From NCBI RefSeq assembly GCF_900143275.1, contig NZ_FSRO01000001.1, positions 2,560,116 through 2,624,115 on the forward strand: a stretch of 64,000 nucleotides of DNA, given 5' to 3'. A program made the position numbers and the translations under genes. Within the stretch, counting starts at the first letter, position 1; each line of letters opens with the position of its first letter. Below are positions 9,016 through 20,000 of the stretch, piece after piece. The DNA comes from Nitrosomonas cryotolerans ATCC 49181. GTDB taxonomy: Bacteria; Pseudomonadota; Gammaproteobacteria; Burkholderiales; Nitrosomonadaceae. The notes beneath the pieces are model-generated. The model did not search any database, was not told the origin of the DNA, and saw only the letters and a list, made by a program, of their open reading frames with translations.

Positions 9016-11850
9016 ATGGAATTTATCAAAATTCGGGGTGCACGCACCCACAACCTCAAAAACATTAATCTTGATCTACCGCGTAACCGGCTTGTTGTCA
9101 TTACGGGGCTATCTGGATCGGGTAAGTCTTCACTTGCGTTTGACACGCTCTATGCCGAAGGTCAGCGACGTTATGTCGAGTCGCTTTCTGCATATGCTCG
9201 GCAATTCTTACAGCTGATGGAAAAACCAGACATCGATTCGATCGAAGGGCTCTCCCCCGCCATTGCCATTGAGCAAAAAGCAACCTCACACAATCCGCGA
9301 TCCACTGTGGGTACGGTTACAGAAATCTATGACTACATGCGTTTACTCTTCGCCAGAGTTGGCGAACCACACTGCCCAGAACATGGCACTACTTTGGCTG
9401 CACAAAGTGTTTCTCAAATGGTTGATCATGTATTACAGTTACCTGCCGATACGCGCTTAATGATTCTCTCACCACTGATTGTCGAGCGTAAGGGTGAACA
9501 GGCGGTTTTATTTGATGAATTACGCGCACAAGGATTTGTTCGTGTACGTGTCAATAATGTTGTATATGAAATCGATGCATTACCCAAACTGCAAAAAACC
9601 AAAAAACATACAGTGGAAGTAGTAATTGATCGATTAAAAATATCACAGGATGTCAAGCAACGACTGGCTGAATCATTTGAAACCGCGTTACACCATGCCA
9701 ATGGACGTGCCCTGGCGGTAGAAATGGATAGCGGCCATGAACATCTTTTTTCTGCTAAATTCAGCTGCCCAGTCTGTAGTTATTCACTATCAGAACTAGA
9801 GCCACGGTTATTTTCTTTTAACAATCCATTAGGAGCGTGCAATCAGTGTGATGGCCTGGGGCAAATCACATTTTTTGATCCGGCACGTGTCGTTGCCTTT
9901 CCTCATTTATCACTGGCTTCGGGTGCAATCAAAAACTGGGATCGACGCAATCAATTCTATTTCCATATTTTAACTAATCTTGCAGAACACTATGGCTTTA
10001 ATCTGGAAACGCCATTTGAGCAATTAGAAAAAAGTATCCAGAATATTATTTTGAATGGATCCGGTAAAGAGAAGATTCGTTTTTCATACCCTGATGAAAA
10101 GGACCGTAAATATCAACAAACGCATTCTTTTGAAGGCATTATCCCCAATCTGACACGACGCTATAAAGAAACGGAATCGCAGGCGGTACGTGAAGAACTC
10201 GCGAAATATCTGAATGCCCAGACCTGTCCAGAATGCAAAGGTACCCGCTTATGTCGAGCAGCCCGTCATGTACAGATTGGCGGGCAAGCTATTTATACGA
10301 TTAATGCATTACCTTTAAAACAAGCCAAATCATTTTTTGATGAAATAAAGCTATCCGGGCATAAGCAATCTATCGCGGATAGGATCGTTAAGGAAATCTC
10401 CAGTCGTTTACAATTTCTTAATAACGTCGGACTCGATTATTTATCATTAGACCGCTCTGCCGATACCTTATCTGGAGGTGAGTCTCAACGTATACGGCTC
10501 GCCAGTCAAATTGGTTCAGGATTAACTGGAGTAATGTATGTACTGGACGAGCCTTCTATCGGTTTACATCAGCGCGATAATGGACGCCTGCTTGACACAC
10601 TTAAGGATCTGCGTGATCAAGGTAACAGCGTCATTGTAGTAGAACATGATCAAGATGCGATACAGCTAGCGGATTATATTGTAGATATGGGTCCCGGGGC
10701 CGGTGAACATGGCGGATTAGTCGTTGCCCAAGGCAGCCCTCACAGCATTCGAGAAAATGAAGCCTCATTAACCGGAAAATACCTTTCTGGTAAATTAAGT
10801 ATCGTATCACCCAAAACACGCACCCAACCCCAAAGCGAGCGCATGCTCAGCATTCATAACGCATCGGGAAATAATCTAAAAAATATTCACTTCAATCTAC
10901 CGATAGGGCTATTTGTCTGTATTACAGGCGTATCTGGTTCCGGTAAATCGACCCTTATCAATGAGACACTTCATCGCGCTGTATCACGGCATCTTTACGC
11001 CAGTAATGCTGAACCTGCACCATACCAGCATATTGCAGGATTGGATTTTTTTGATAAAGTAATTAATATGGATCAAAGTCCAATTGGCCGCACACCACGT
11101 TCCAACCCTGCTACCTATACCGGTTTATTTACACCCATCAGAGAACTGTTTGCCGGTATACCCCAGGCACGTGAACGGGGTTATGCGCCAGGCCGATTCT
11201 CATTCAATGTTAAAGGCGGGCGCTGCGAAGCGTGTCAGGGAGATGGCGTCATCAAAGTAGAAATGCATTTTCTGCCGGATATCTATGTAACATGCGATGT
11301 TTGTCATGGTAAGCGTTATAATCGTGAAACGCTTGAAATTCTATACAAAGGTAAAAATATAAACGAAGTCCTACGAATGACCGTAGAAAATGCATACGAC
11401 TTTTTTAATCCAGTACCCGTCATCGCACGAAAGCTACGAACACTATTGGATGTCGGCCTGGGCTACATTACCTTGGGACAATCAGCCACAACACTTTCAG
11501 GTGGTGAAGCTCAACGAGTAAAACTATCACTAGAACTTTCCAAACGTGATACCGGGCGTACACTTTATATTCTTGATGAACCGACTACCGGACTTCATTT
11601 TCAGGATATCGATCTATTATTAAAGGTTTTACACCGGTTGCGCGATCATGGGAATACCGTCGTAGTCATTGAGCATAATCTCGATGTAATCAAAACAGCC
11701 GACTGGATCATAGATCTGGGTCCTGAAGGTGGCGATGGAGGGGGCCAGATAATAGCTGAGGGTACGCCAGAAGATGTTGCTGCAAACAAAGCAAGTTTTA
11801 CCGGCCATTATTTGCATACAATACTCAATCCACCTCCTGTAAAAATATAA
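9016..11850 (+). CDS. uvrA: excinuclease ABC subunit A
   Basis: Damage-recognition ATPase of nucleotide excision repair, working as a dimer with UvrB. The 944 residues match the family length. Two ABC modules are seen: Walker [11 protein letters not shown] near residue 31 and [10 protein letters not shown] near 640, with signature motifs [14 protein letters not shown] and [15 protein letters not shown]. Zinc-binding cysteines occur in CPVCSYS...CNQCDGLG and CEACQGDG...CDVCHGKR. It is divergent from the MFS/ssb pair across a 66-bp gap; I saw no LexA box there. Confidence 0.97.
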   Translation: MEFIKIRGARTHNLKNINLDLPRNRLVVITGLSGSGKSSLAFDTLYAEGQRRYVESLSAYARQFLQLMEKPDIDSIEGLSPAIAIEQKATSHNPRSTVGTVTEIYDYMRLLFARVGEPHCPEHGTTLAAQSVSQMVDHVLQLPADTRLMILSPLIVERKGEQAVLFDELRAQGFVRVRVNNVVYEIDALPKLQKTKKHTVEVVIDRLKISQDVKQRLAESFETALHHANGRALAVEMDSGHEHLFSAKFSCPVCSYSLSELEPRLFSFNNPLGACNQCDGLGQITFFDPARVVAFPHLSLASGAIKNWDRRNQFYFHILTNLAEHYGFNLETPFEQLEKSIQNIILNGSGKEKIRFSYPDEKDRKYQQTHSFEGIIPNLTRRYKETESQAVREELAKYLNAQTCPECKGTRLCRAARHVQIGGQAIYTINALPLKQAKSFFDEIKLSGHKQSIADRIVKEISSRLQFLNNVGLDYLSLDRSADTLSGGESQRIRLASQIGSGLTGVMYVLDEPSIGLHQRDNGRLLDTLKDLRDQGNSVIVVEHDQDAIQLADYIVDMGPGAGEHGGLVVAQGSPHSIRENEASLTGKYLSGKLSIVSPKTRTQPQSERMLSIHNASGNNLKNIHFNLPIGLFVCITGVSGSGKSTLINETLHRAVSRHLYASNAEPAPYQHIAGLDFFDKVINMDQSPIGRTPRSNPATYTGLFTPIRELFAGIPQARERGYAPGRFSFNVKGGRCEACQGDGVIKVEMHFLPDIYVTCDVCHGKRYNRETLEILYKGKNINEVLRMTVENAYDFFNPVPVIARKLRTLLDVGLGYITLGQSATTLSGGEAQRVKLSLELSKRDTGRTLYILDEPTTGLHFQDIDLLLKVLHRLRDHGNTVVVIEHNLDVIKTADWIIDLGPEGGDGGGQIIAEGTPEDVAANKASFTGHYLHTILNPPPVKI

Positions 11851-11862
11851 AATTAATTATTA

Positions 11863-12294
11863 TTATTTACAGGTATTCAGTTGTATGGATGACAAAATTA
11901 ATCCTTGCTCAAACCATTGTCGGGTCACATATTCATAGAACGTTTGATTTCTGGAAGTTCCACAAGTCATCACTAGTTTTTTTCCAGGATCAGTCAGGAG
12001 AACATAACCTAGATTCAAATAATTATTCGCTTTATTCGGAAATTCTATCTTAGTCGGTTTGCCGTTATAAAATAAGCGCGTATGTTTCCCAAATTTTCCC
12101 TTCACATAACCCTTTGGATCAACGATTACTAAGCCAATTTTTTCTAAGTGTCTTAATGTTAATGAAGTAATGCCCTGTTTCGTATAAACTTCATCCTCTA
12201 CGTCAAGAATGAGTGCTAAGGGTCCGCCCTGAACCCATATAAACTGAGAGAAAATTTTAAAAAGGGCGGCGTCTTCAGGGTCTAAATGAAGCAT
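11863..12294 (-). CDS. uncharacterised protein resembling the C-terminal part of DUF2806 proteins
   Basis: 143 residues with no signal peptide or membrane segment. The phrases LDPEDAALFKIFSQFIWVQG, LRHLEKIGLVIVD, FYNGKPTKIEFPNKANN and GYVLLTDPGKKL resemble, from memory, the C-terminal region of DUF2806/TIGR03899-type proteins, in which a similar asparagine-rich IEFP...NN, GHVLLT pattern occurs. It is about half the length of those proteins, so it may be a truncated relic or a single-domain form. Function unknown. It converges with uvrA, 12 bp apart. Confidence 0.55.
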   Translation of the reverse strand: MLHLDPEDAALFKIFSQFIWVQGGPLALILDVEDEVYTKQGITSLTLRHLEKIGLVIVDPKGYVKGKFGKHTRLFYNGKPTKIEFPNKANNYLNLGYVLLTDPGKKLVMTCGTSRNQTFYEYVTRQWFEQGLILSSIQLNTCK

Positions 12295-12652
12295 GATGCC
12301 TTTTCAATAAAATTCCTGGCTATTCTGACTAACGCAGTCACAGAATACCTATCCAAATAGCTTAATATGTAAGAATTCGCCATACTTTCGTTATTAGATA
12401 TTGCGGTTTTCTCTGGGCGCAATCACGTTACATCACACCTGTATGCAAAATTCAGAATAACATTTGCAAATAAAGGACCATTTTTTTACTACACCGCCCC
12501 AGTTACCCGTTTATCCAGACAAATACGGCTCTAGCAATTTCATATTTTGTCTTAAATATCATTTCTAAGATGTGCCATAGCAAATCTTTTTACAAACATT
12601 TCATCTCATATTTTTATCTTGTCACGACATTATCTCAATGAATTCAGCTTAT
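12295..12652. other. intergenic, 358 bp, no gene seen
   Basis: AT-rich spacer between two minus-strand genes. No RNA gene, insertion sequence remnant or clear terminator was recognised on either strand. Confidence 0.5.
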
Positions 12653-13039
12653 TTATTGAGATGATTCATTTTCGGTTTTCTTATCTATCTTTGTATCCTC
12701 GTTATTCTTAGTCTTCGATTTTGGTTCGGTGCGTTTTCTGCGATGGTCGATCTCTTTATTAATCTCAGCAAGGAAGGTGATATTGTCTTTACGTTGTTTC
12801 TCACTCTTATACCAGGAAAAACAAGTCACTGATCCAAGAACCATTAGAATGATACTCAGTGCAGTTACCCCATCAAAAAAAATAAAGGCAAACCCAGTTG
12901 AAATAGCAAAGGCACCTAAAAATGCAGTCAATAACCATAATTTAGGTCCCCAGCCCGAACTGCTGTGCCGACTATTCCATGCATCCAACTTGTCACGCGT
13001 TGAAGCAAGCTCTTCATCGGTCCATTTTTTCATACTCAT
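12653..13039 (-). CDS. hypothetical small membrane protein
   Basis: 128 residues. The N-terminus MSMKKWTDEELASTRDKLDA looks helical and charged. Two adjacent membrane segments follow (about residues 32-53, LWLLTAFLGAFAISTGFAFI, and 56-76, GVTALSIILMVLGSVTCFSW). The last 45 residues are highly charged and Lys/Glu/Asn-rich, probably cytoplasmic and disordered. GGGAG lies about 10 nt before the ATG. I do not recognise the family. It lies between an unknown gene and a porin gene, transcribed in the same direction but separated from the porin by a terminator. Confidence 0.65.
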   Translation of the reverse strand: MSMKKWTDEELASTRDKLDAWNSRHSSSGWGPKLWLLTAFLGAFAISTGFAFIFFDGVTALSIILMVLGSVTCFSWYKSEKQRKDNITFLAEINKEIDHRRKRTEPKSKTKNNEDTKIDKKTENESSQ

Positions 13040-13200
13040 AACAACTGGATCTCCCTTAAAATCATATTGGTTTTATTTAGAACGAAAAATTCTTTCTAAC
13101 AAAGTTAAACGTATTAACTCTACGTGACAAGCCTGTTTAGGTCAATTCTATGTAAAATAAGCAAATAGAATCCGCTTTGTTCCAGTTATTTTAATCCATA

Positions 13201-13229
13201 AAAAAAGGCACCAATTGGTGCCTTTTTTT
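13201..13229. terminator. bidirectional rho-independent terminator after the porin gene
   Basis: Perfect palindrome GGCACCAATTGGTGCC (13207-13222) flanked by six A on the left and seven T on the right, so it can work in both directions. It lies 12 nt past the porin stop codon on the minus strand. Confidence 0.9.
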
Positions 13230-13241
13230 ATCTAAATCAGA

Positions 13242-14453
13242 TTAGAAGTTGTGACGTACCCCTACAGTATAGGTATTACGATCAGAATCACTTACACCGG
13301 GTGTGTTATCGCGCACATCAACTCGTTGGTAACCACCAAATAAACTAGAACGTTTGCTCAGATGATGAATAGCACCAACCGTGAAACTTCTGGCATCTTT
13401 ACTAGCTGCAAAACCAGAAACTTTCTTCGCATGCGTCATACCACCTTGTGCAACCAATGTCGTATTGCCCAGCGTATATTCAGCACCAGCAAACCAGATC
13501 TCGCCATCACCATTGAGGTTCATTGCTGAATTACACTGACCGCGGCCATCACCTATAGAGCCTAAAGAAGCTGCTGTGGTACAAGTTGCAGCACCCACTG
13601 CATTGTTAATATTTTCATACTGCCCGCTTAAACGGAAGTTCTCAAAACTCCAAGAAGCACCACCACGCCATACTTCTTCATCATCGATATCACCACCAAT
13701 TAAAGCCCTCTGACGAGTACTGACGTTATCTCTTGAATAACCACCAAACACATCAAACCCGTGTCCTTCAAATTCAGCCTGATACTTAGCAGCAATCTGG
13801 AAATCCCATTCACCATCCTCGCCACCACTGTTAGTACTGCCGGAACTAAAGGCAGGATTAAGTGGGTTGGCAGCACCAGGGCCTAAGTAAGTCGGATCTA
13901 ACTTATTTGCATCACCTGGCATCAACAGGGCTGAAAAAGCAAAACCTTCTACTGTTGGTGAATCATAACGGCCAGCGCTGTTCACAAAGCCATTTGCAGC
14001 TGAACCCAGACCGTTAGCCGGTGAGTACATCGTGCCGCCACTACCGCCCGCCTGCAAACTGGTATAAGCAAATGGGTCAATTGTCATACCACCTGCAAAA
14101 TCCTTGAATGGCGATTGAACACGTCCAAATTTCACTTCACCCCAACCATCATTAGCAAGCGCAACCCAACGTTCACGCGCGACACCCAAATTACCACTTC
14201 CGGTATTCAGACCATATTCGATATGAGCCTTTGCTTTCAAACCACCGCCTAAATTCTCGATGACATGCAGTCCCCATCTTGAACGATTGGTATCATCACC
14301 AATCAGTGCCTGGCTGGAATGGCCTTCAATATCAACCGTGCTATATTCAGCTTGAACACTACCAAAAATTGTCACATTCGTATCCTGTGCAAGCGCAACC
14401 ATCGGAGTTGCGAGTGCACCGGCTACTGCCAACGAAATAAGATTCTTTTTCAT
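13242..14453 (-). CDS. general outer-membrane porin (betaproteobacterial Porin_4 type)
   Basis: 403 residues. The signal peptide MKKNLISLAVAGALATPMVA precedes a likely cleavage after VALA, and the mature protein starts QDTNVTIFGSVQAEYSTVD, the typical first strand of Neisseria/Bordetella-type trimeric porins. It ends NTYTVGVRHNF, with the C-terminal Phe used for outer-membrane assembly. Alternating beta strands and the internal LxxxGxxxxK-type pattern (GEVKFGRVQSPFKDFAGG) fit the family. AAAGGAG lies about 7 nt before the ATG. It ends at a strong terminator and is probably monocistronic. Confidence 0.93.
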   Translation of the reverse strand: MKKNLISLAVAGALATPMVALAQDTNVTIFGSVQAEYSTVDIEGHSSQALIGDDTNRSRWGLHVIENLGGGLKAKAHIEYGLNTGSGNLGVARERWVALANDGWGEVKFGRVQSPFKDFAGGMTIDPFAYTSLQAGGSGGTMYSPANGLGSAANGFVNSAGRYDSPTVEGFAFSALLMPGDANKLDPTYLGPGAANPLNPAFSSGSTNSGGEDGEWDFQIAAKYQAEFEGHGFDVFGGYSRDNVSTRQRALIGGDIDDEEVWRGGASWSFENFRLSGQYENINNAVGAATCTTAASLGSIGDGRGQCNSAMNLNGDGEIWFAGAEYTLGNTTLVAQGGMTHAKKVSGFAASKDARSFTVGAIHHLSKRSSLFGGYQRVDVRDNTPGVSDSDRNTYTVGVRHNF

Positions 14454-15004
14454 ACGGAAGTTCTCCTTTAATGTTAAAACGACTGGGGGTCGTCATATTA
14501 GCCCATCTACACTCCGGTGGAATGCACCCCGCTGTTCCGACCTCCCGAATCGGGAGGTTTGAGTGGATTGTGCCCAACACAGATGAGTGCTGCAAGAGAA
14601 ACAAACAATTTCTCCAAGGTAAGCAACAATTATGTTGTATTTGTACAACAAGTTATCACAGCGATTTGAATTTGACAGGAAATAGCGCTATTACCCATCG
14701 CAATATAGAATTTCTAGATGTTTTTTACGTTTATGGTTAATCTACTGCTCGAACAGTGATAATTGTTAGATAACTGTTTTAATTACTTTGCTCTTTACAA
14801 CGTCAAGCATTTTCTATCCTAGAATTAAAATTCTTCGCGCCTTTTATTATCAAAGGGCGCAGATTTCTTTAATAGAATCCTCCTCTTTGTAATATGCGCG
14901 ATCGTCTCGCCTGTCACCCATAAGAAGAGCAATTTCCTATTCGCCACAATATCATCCAAAAGCCGTACATCTTCAAGGAAAACAAATTCGAAACTAACTG
15001 ATTA
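14454..15004. other. intergenic region upstream of the porin gene, with one hairpin
   Basis: About 550 bp without a convincing gene. A strong hairpin CCTCCCG-AAT-CGGGAGG lies at 14541-14557, roughly 90 bp upstream of the porin start and inside its likely leader or promoter region. It is followed by TTTGAG on the plus strand, which is too weak to be called a terminator. Nothing else was recognised. Confidence 0.5.
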
Positions 15005-16435
15005 TTAAAATAATATAGGAATTAATAAATAGGATAATGTGGTTATAATCACAATTGCAACAAGGTTTAGCTTAAAGCCGGCGCTAGCCATCTGAGCAAT
15101 GGTCACACTTCCCGTTGAATAAACAACGGCATTGGGAGCAGTTGCAACAGGCAGCATGAAAGCACAGCTTGCTGCAAGCGCTGTGGGTGCAAACAATAGC
15201 ATTGGCTCAATACCACATGTAACCGCAAACGCACCCAGAATCGGTAGTAATGTTGCCGTTGTAGCCGTATTGCTGGTCAGTTCTGTCAGAAATATAACCA
15301 GGGTAACCAGTCCTAACATTATTAATATTAGCTCCCATTCAGCAAAACCCGATAAGCCCCCTCCTATCCAAATAGCAAGCCCGGTATCTTTAATTGCCGC
15401 AGCAAGACTGAGTCCCCCACCAAATAATAGTAAAACACCCCAAGGTATTTTGCTTGCACTCTCCCAGTCCAGCAATGCCGCTTGTTTCTTTTGTATCTGA
15501 CCTGATGGAATCATAAACATCAATACCGCACCACCAACGGCAATCATCGCATCATTCAACCATAATAAGATATAGAAATTTTGCTGAACAGGAACACGTA
15601 TAATCCAGGCAATAGCAACCAACAGAAACACTAATGTAATACGTTTCTCAGCTTGAGTCAGCTTCCCTATTTTCTTTAGCTCATCCAAAATCAGATACTT
15701 TGAGATATGAACATTTCTTGAGTCAAAAGGGCAAGCCCATTTTGTTAGCACCCACCACGCAAGGCCTACCATAATTACAACAACCGGGATACCAAACATC
15801 ATCCAGTCAGCAAAACTAATCTCGATGCCGTATGTTTGCTTCATAAAGCTAACCACAAATAAGTTTGGTGGTGTGCCGATAATCGTTCCAAGACCACCAA
15901 TGCTGGCGGAATAAGCAATACCTAGAATTAAGCACAGAATAAAATCCTGATTTCTCTTGGTATCATCTTTAAAAATTTCATTCACTAAAGACATTGCAAT
16001 CGGGATCATCATAATGGCACTAGCTGTATTACTGATCCACATGGAAATCAGCGCAGTTGTACCCATAAAGCCAGCAATAAGCATGGTTGGACTTTCTTTT
16101 ACGCGCACCAGAATGTTTAGAGCAAGCCTGCGGTGTAAATTCCATCGTGAAAGCCCCGTTGCAATAATAAATCCGCCCAGCAGCAAAAAAATCGTCGGGG
16201 CTGCATATGGCGCGGTACTATCCTCAATTGTCATAATATCTAATGCAGGAAACAACAAAATAGGCAATAATGATGTCACTGGAATTGGCAAAACCTCTGT
16301 TGCCCACCAAACGGCCAGCAAAAACGCGATACCTGCTGTATGCCAAGCCGAAACCGGCATGCCGACTGGAGCTGGAAATAAAATTGTTATCAATAAAAAA
16401 CTGAGGCCAGCAAATAGGCCAATCTTCTTTGACAT
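15005..16435 (-). CDS. DASS-family (SLC13) sodium-coupled anion symporter
   Basis: Inner-membrane transporter for divalent anions such as dicarboxylates or sulfate. It has 476 residues and about 11-12 hydrophobic segments. Family signatures include WWATEVLPIPVTSLLPILLF near residue 43, the SNTASAIMMIPIA motif near 135 and its repeat SNTATTATLLPIL near 390. These two Ser-Asn-Thr motifs form the sodium and substrate site in characterised members. The substrate cannot be told from sequence. It is divergent from glnA across a 260-bp gap. Confidence 0.88.
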   Translation of the reverse strand: MSKKIGLFAGLSFLLITILFPAPVGMPVSAWHTAGIAFLLAVWWATEVLPIPVTSLLPILLFPALDIMTIEDSTAPYAAPTIFLLLGGFIIATGLSRWNLHRRLALNILVRVKESPTMLIAGFMGTTALISMWISNTASAIMMIPIAMSLVNEIFKDDTKRNQDFILCLILGIAYSASIGGLGTIIGTPPNLFVVSFMKQTYGIEISFADWMMFGIPVVVIMVGLAWWVLTKWACPFDSRNVHISKYLILDELKKIGKLTQAEKRITLVFLLVAIAWIIRVPVQQNFYILLWLNDAMIAVGGAVLMFMIPSGQIQKKQAALLDWESASKIPWGVLLLFGGGLSLAAAIKDTGLAIWIGGGLSGFAEWELILIMLGLVTLVIFLTELTSNTATTATLLPILGAFAVTCGIEPMLLFAPTALAASCAFMLPVATAPNAVVYSTGSVTIAQMASAGFKLNLVAIVIITTLSYLLIPILF

Positions 16436-16695
16436 AAACTGTATGTCTCCGCATCTCTTAGCATAATGCTAATCAAATTAAATGTTAAACATGATCCCAT
16501 TATTTCAGGAATCAACTAAACTTATTCAACGATAGTACAGTAAAATGTCAGTATGCTAATGACACAATCAAATTAGTCTAATCAATTCCATATAGCTTGT
16601 TTCAAGCAATGAAACCGTTATGTATTGATATAATTTAACCGGGTCATACTTTTTATTTTGCTTATAAAATTTGCAATCATAGTCTGGAGAAAGAA

Positions 16696-18105
16696 ATGGT
16701 GGTAACTGATGTTTTGGAAATGATTCAAGACAATGAAGTAAAGTTTGTTGATCTACGTTTTACGGATACTAATGGGAAAGAACAGCATGTAACAGTTCCT
16801 GCCCATGCTCTTGATGCAGACAAATTTGAAGATGGCCATCCTTTCGACGGCTCATCCATTGCGGGCTGGAAGAGTATTCAGGCATCTGACATGCTGCTTA
16901 TGCCCGATCCTGATACCGCAAAAATGGATCCATTTATGGATGAGGCAACATTACTCATCACTTGTGATGTCGTTGAGCCTTCTGATGGTAAAGGCTACAG
17001 TCGTGATCCCCGTTCACTCGCCAAGCGGGGCGAAACATACCTCAAGTCAACCGGTATTGGTGACATCGCATATTTTGGCCCTGAACTTGAATTTTTTATT
17101 TTTGATTCAGTTTATTGGCATACAGATATGTCCGGCTGTTCTGTAAAAATCGAATCCGAAGAAGCAGCCTGGAGCTCGGTTATTAAGTATGAGAGTGGAA
17201 ATATCGGTCATAGGCCTGCTATAAAAGGCGGTTATTTCCCGGTTCCACCGGTTGATTCTCTGCAAAATATTCGTTCTGCCATGTGCCTCACTTTAGAAGA
17301 AATGGGGATCGGTGTTGAGGTGCATCATCATGAGGTAGCGACAGCTGGCCAATGTGAAATCGGAACTCGTTTTAATAGCTTAGTAAAACGTGCAGACTGG
17401 AATCAAGTACTCAAGTATGTAATACATAATGTTGCTCATTCATATGGAAAAACAGCGACTTTTATGCCCAAACCTATCGTTGGCGATAATGGATCAGGGA
17501 TGCATGTACACCAATCAATATGGAAAGATGGCAGAAATTTGTTTTCAGGCAACAGTTATGCCGGTCTGTCTGAAATGGCATTGTTCTATATTGGCGGTAT
17601 CATTAAACATGCTAAAGCTTTAAATGCTATCGCCAATCCCGGCACTAACTCTTATAAACGGTTAGTTGCTGGATTTGAAGCACCCGTCAATCTGGCTTAT
17701 TCAGCGAGTAATCGTTCTGCAGCTATTCGTATTCCTCATACTAATAACCCTAAAGGACGGCGAGTTGAGGTGCGTTTTCCAGATCCTATGGCCAACCCTT
17801 ATCTTGCATTCACGGCGCTCATGATGGCCGGATTAGACGGAATCCAGAACAAGATACACCCAGGTGATCCCATGGATAAGAATCTATATGATCTACCGCC
17901 CGAAGAAGCAGCAAAAATTCCAAACTCTTGTGCATCATTAGAAGAAGCTTTGGAAAGCCTAGATAAAGATCGCGATTTCTTAATCCGAGGCAGTGTATTT
18001 TCCAATGATATGATCGATGCATTCATTGATTTAAAAATGGAAGAAGTCACTCTGTTACGCACCACCACCCATCCAGTTGAGTTTGATATGTATTACAGTC
18101 TTTAA
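16696..18105 (+). CDS. glnA: glutamine synthetase type I
   Basis: Assimilates ammonium by ATP-dependent conversion of glutamate to glutamine, as a cytosolic dodecamer. The 469-residue length is normal. Motifs include [30 protein letters not shown], the ATP-site [19 protein letters not shown], and NRSAAIRIP. Tyr398 in [10 protein letters not shown] is the predicted adenylylation site, so GlnE-type control is likely. GGAGA stands about 6 nt before the ATG. I saw no minus-24/minus-12 promoter in the upstream gap. In an ammonia oxidiser this enzyme diverts part of the ammonium from energy metabolism into biosynthesis. Confidence 0.97.
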   Translation: MVVTDVLEMIQDNEVKFVDLRFTDTNGKEQHVTVPAHALDADKFEDGHPFDGSSIAGWKSIQASDMLLMPDPDTAKMDPFMDEATLLITCDVVEPSDGKGYSRDPRSLAKRGETYLKSTGIGDIAYFGPELEFFIFDSVYWHTDMSGCSVKIESEEAAWSSVIKYESGNIGHRPAIKGGYFPVPPVDSLQNIRSAMCLTLEEMGIGVEVHHHEVATAGQCEIGTRFNSLVKRADWNQVLKYVIHNVAHSYGKTATFMPKPIVGDNGSGMHVHQSIWKDGRNLFSGNSYAGLSEMALFYIGGIIKHAKALNAIANPGTNSYKRLVAGFEAPVNLAYSASNRSAAIRIPHTNNPKGRRVEVRFPDPMANPYLAFTALMMAGLDGIQNKIHPGDPMDKNLYDLPPEEAAKIPNSCASLEEALESLDKDRDFLIRGSVFSNDMIDAFIDLKMEEVTLLRTTTHPVEFDMYYSL

Positions 18106-18238
18106 ATAGCATCAGATTACTGGCTTTTACTTTATTTTTTCAGCTAAAATTGATTGATAGAATTACTTTCCGTTCAAATCTTCACTTCGACAAAAGCAGC
18201 CAGAATTTATATCTTATAAAATATATTAGTCAGATAGC

Positions 18239-18712
18239 ATGGGGGAGAGAAACCTGATTTTAATTTTATTAGTATATTGTCTTGTTCCCATGACCTATGC
18301 TCACGCCGAAATCTACAAACATATTGATGAGAATGGACACATCACATACTCTAACACGTCAATAAAAGATGGAGAAAAACTCCTGGTTTCTCCATCCTCC
18401 CCTACCTCCAACTCTAAAAAAACAAGAATATCGGTGAACTTTCCCAGGGTGAGTACGGACACACAAAAAAAGCGAGACTCTAAGCGCCGGAAAATTCTGG
18501 AAAATGAACTCGCTATCGAAACAAAACTGCTAGCTGACACTCAAAGAATGCTATCCGAAATCAGAAACTATCCTGCATTTTCTGAAACTAACATAAACCA
18601 ATCTCAGTATGAAACAATCGAATATAAAAAAAGAATACAGACAATAAAGGACAAAATATTAGCACACGAGAGAAATGTAAAAGCGCTGAAAAAGGAACTT
18701 GCCCATTTATAA
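18239..18712 (+). CDS. DUF4124 domain-containing secreted protein
   Basis: 157 residues. A hydrophobic signal segment (LILILLVYCLVPMTYAHA) precedes the DUF4124 core EIYKHIDENGHITYSNTSIK. The remainder is Lys/Glu-rich and helical, with coiled-coil potential (residues 80-155). The exact start is uncertain because the region before the ATG lacks a clear ribosome binding site. It is followed 33 nt later by a paralogue with the same design, suggesting tandem duplication and co-transcription. Function of DUF4124 proteins is unknown; location is probably periplasmic. Confidence 0.8.
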   Translation: MGERNLILILLVYCLVPMTYAHAEIYKHIDENGHITYSNTSIKDGEKLLVSPSSPTSNSKKTRISVNFPRVSTDTQKKRDSKRRKILENELAIETKLLADTQRMLSEIRNYPAFSETNINQSQYETIEYKKRIQTIKDKILAHERNVKALKKELAHL

Positions 18713-18745
18713 GGTTTTTGTTAAAGATTTAAATAGTAGTGGCCC

Positions 18746-19192
18746 ATGAGAATCAACAGCATAGTATTCATCACGTTAGCTACCCTTTCTTGCTCGGCAT
18801 TATCTGAAATCTATAAGCAAGTCGATGAGCAGGGTAATATTACTTATTCAAATATTCGCTCAGAAAATGCAAAAGAAATCAATCTGCCCCCAATCGTTGT
18901 TGTTCCAGCCATCGACTCGGGAGATGTAGATTCGAGAATAAAAAGAAGAACAGAATTATCCAGATCTGAAGAACAACGTAAAGCGATTGAAGATAAAATT
19001 TCTAATGAGAGTAGTCGCTTAGAAGAAATAAAACGAGAATACAATAATGGAATGCCCGATCGTTTAGGTAGCGAAAGAAATTACCAGCGATATCTTGATA
19101 GGGTGACGCGACTCAAAGAAGAAATTAGTATGCGTGAAGAGAATCTAAAAAAGTTCGATGAAGAACTTCAGCATTCATCCAGTTCTCAATAA
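18746..19192 (+). CDS. DUF4124 domain-containing secreted protein (paralogue)
   Basis: 148 residues with the signal peptide MRINSIVFITLATLSCSALS and the DUF4124 core EIYKQVDEQGNITYSN. A charged coiled-coil tail (about residues 65-145) follows. The first 45 residues align closely with those of the preceding gene, and the tails share the same Lys/Glu-rich character with low identity. It converges with exonuclease III 18 bp downstream. Confidence 0.82.
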   Translation: MRINSIVFITLATLSCSALSEIYKQVDEQGNITYSNIRSENAKEINLPPIVVVPAIDSGDVDSRIKRRTELSRSEEQRKAIEDKISNESSRLEEIKREYNNGMPDRLGSERNYQRYLDRVTRLKEEISMREENLKKFDEELQHSSSSQ

Positions 19193-19210
19193 ATATTAGA
19201 GCGTATTATT

Positions 19211-19990
19211 TTAATACTCTAATTCTTTTGATAATTCCACGATTACTGGCGCATGATCTGATGGACGATCCAGTTTCCGTACAGCCTTATCAATCAAGCA
19301 TGCAGTACTAATACGAGCGAGTTCGTTACTTAATATAATGTGATCTATTCGCATTCCCCGATTACGGCGGAATGCCATCATACGATAATCCCACCATGTA
19401 TATGATTTCTCAGGCTGATCAAATAAACGAAAGCTATCAACGAGTCCCAGACTCAACAATTTATAAAAAGCATCACGTTCCGGTTGACTACATAACACCT
19501 GTCCTGCCCACGCTTCCGGATCATATACATCCCGATTATCCGGCGCGATATTAAAATCTCCCAGCAATGCCAGCCTTGGATAATGAAGTACCTCATTCTG
19601 CAGCCATTGGGTCAGAGCAGGTAACCATTTCAACTTATATTGATATTTATCCGACTCAACGTTTTCGCCATTAGGAACGTAAACACAGATTATTCGTATA
19701 TCACCATAGGTTGCAGCTATCATCCTTTTTTGCGCATCATCAAAACCAGGTATAGTGGTAACAACTTCACTACCTGTCTGCTTGCTCAATATTGCAACGC
19801 CATTATAAGTTTTTTGCCCCACATACACTGATTGATATCCCGCAGCTTCAATTTCATCTCGTGGAAAATTTTCATCCTGTAGCTTAGTCTCTTGCAAGCA
19901 CAATACATCAGGTTGGTGGGCACCCAACCAATCAAGTACCTGTGGCAACCGAACTTTTAGTGAATTAACATTCCATGTAGCGAGTTTCAT
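19211..19990 (-). CDS. xthA: exodeoxyribonuclease III
   Basis: Mg-dependent AP endonuclease and 3'-5' exonuclease for base excision repair. The 259-residue protein starts MKLATWNVNSLKVRLPQ, the family's usual start, so I chose ATG at 19990 rather than a TTG at 20008. Catalytic elements are LQETK (metal-binding Glu), GDFNIAPDNRDVYDP (Asp and Asn) and the terminal RPSDHAPVIVEL (Asp-His). It begins 10 nt after the stop of the upstream alpha/beta hydrolase and is probably co-transcribed with it. Confidence 0.94.
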   Translation of the reverse strand: MKLATWNVNSLKVRLPQVLDWLGAHQPDVLCLQETKLQDENFPRDEIEAAGYQSVYVGQKTYNGVAILSKQTGSEVVTTIPGFDDAQKRMIAATYGDIRIICVYVPNGENVESDKYQYKLKWLPALTQWLQNEVLHYPRLALLGDFNIAPDNRDVYDPEAWAGQVLCSQPERDAFYKLLSLGLVDSFRLFDQPEKSYTWWDYRMMAFRRNRGMRIDHIILSNELARISTACLIDKAVRKLDRPSDHAPVIVELSKELEY

Positions 19991-20000
19991 AACAACATCA

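Noticed and set aside
16436..16695. Sigma-54 promoter search upstream of glnA
   Set aside because: No TGGCAC-N5-TTGC match was found.
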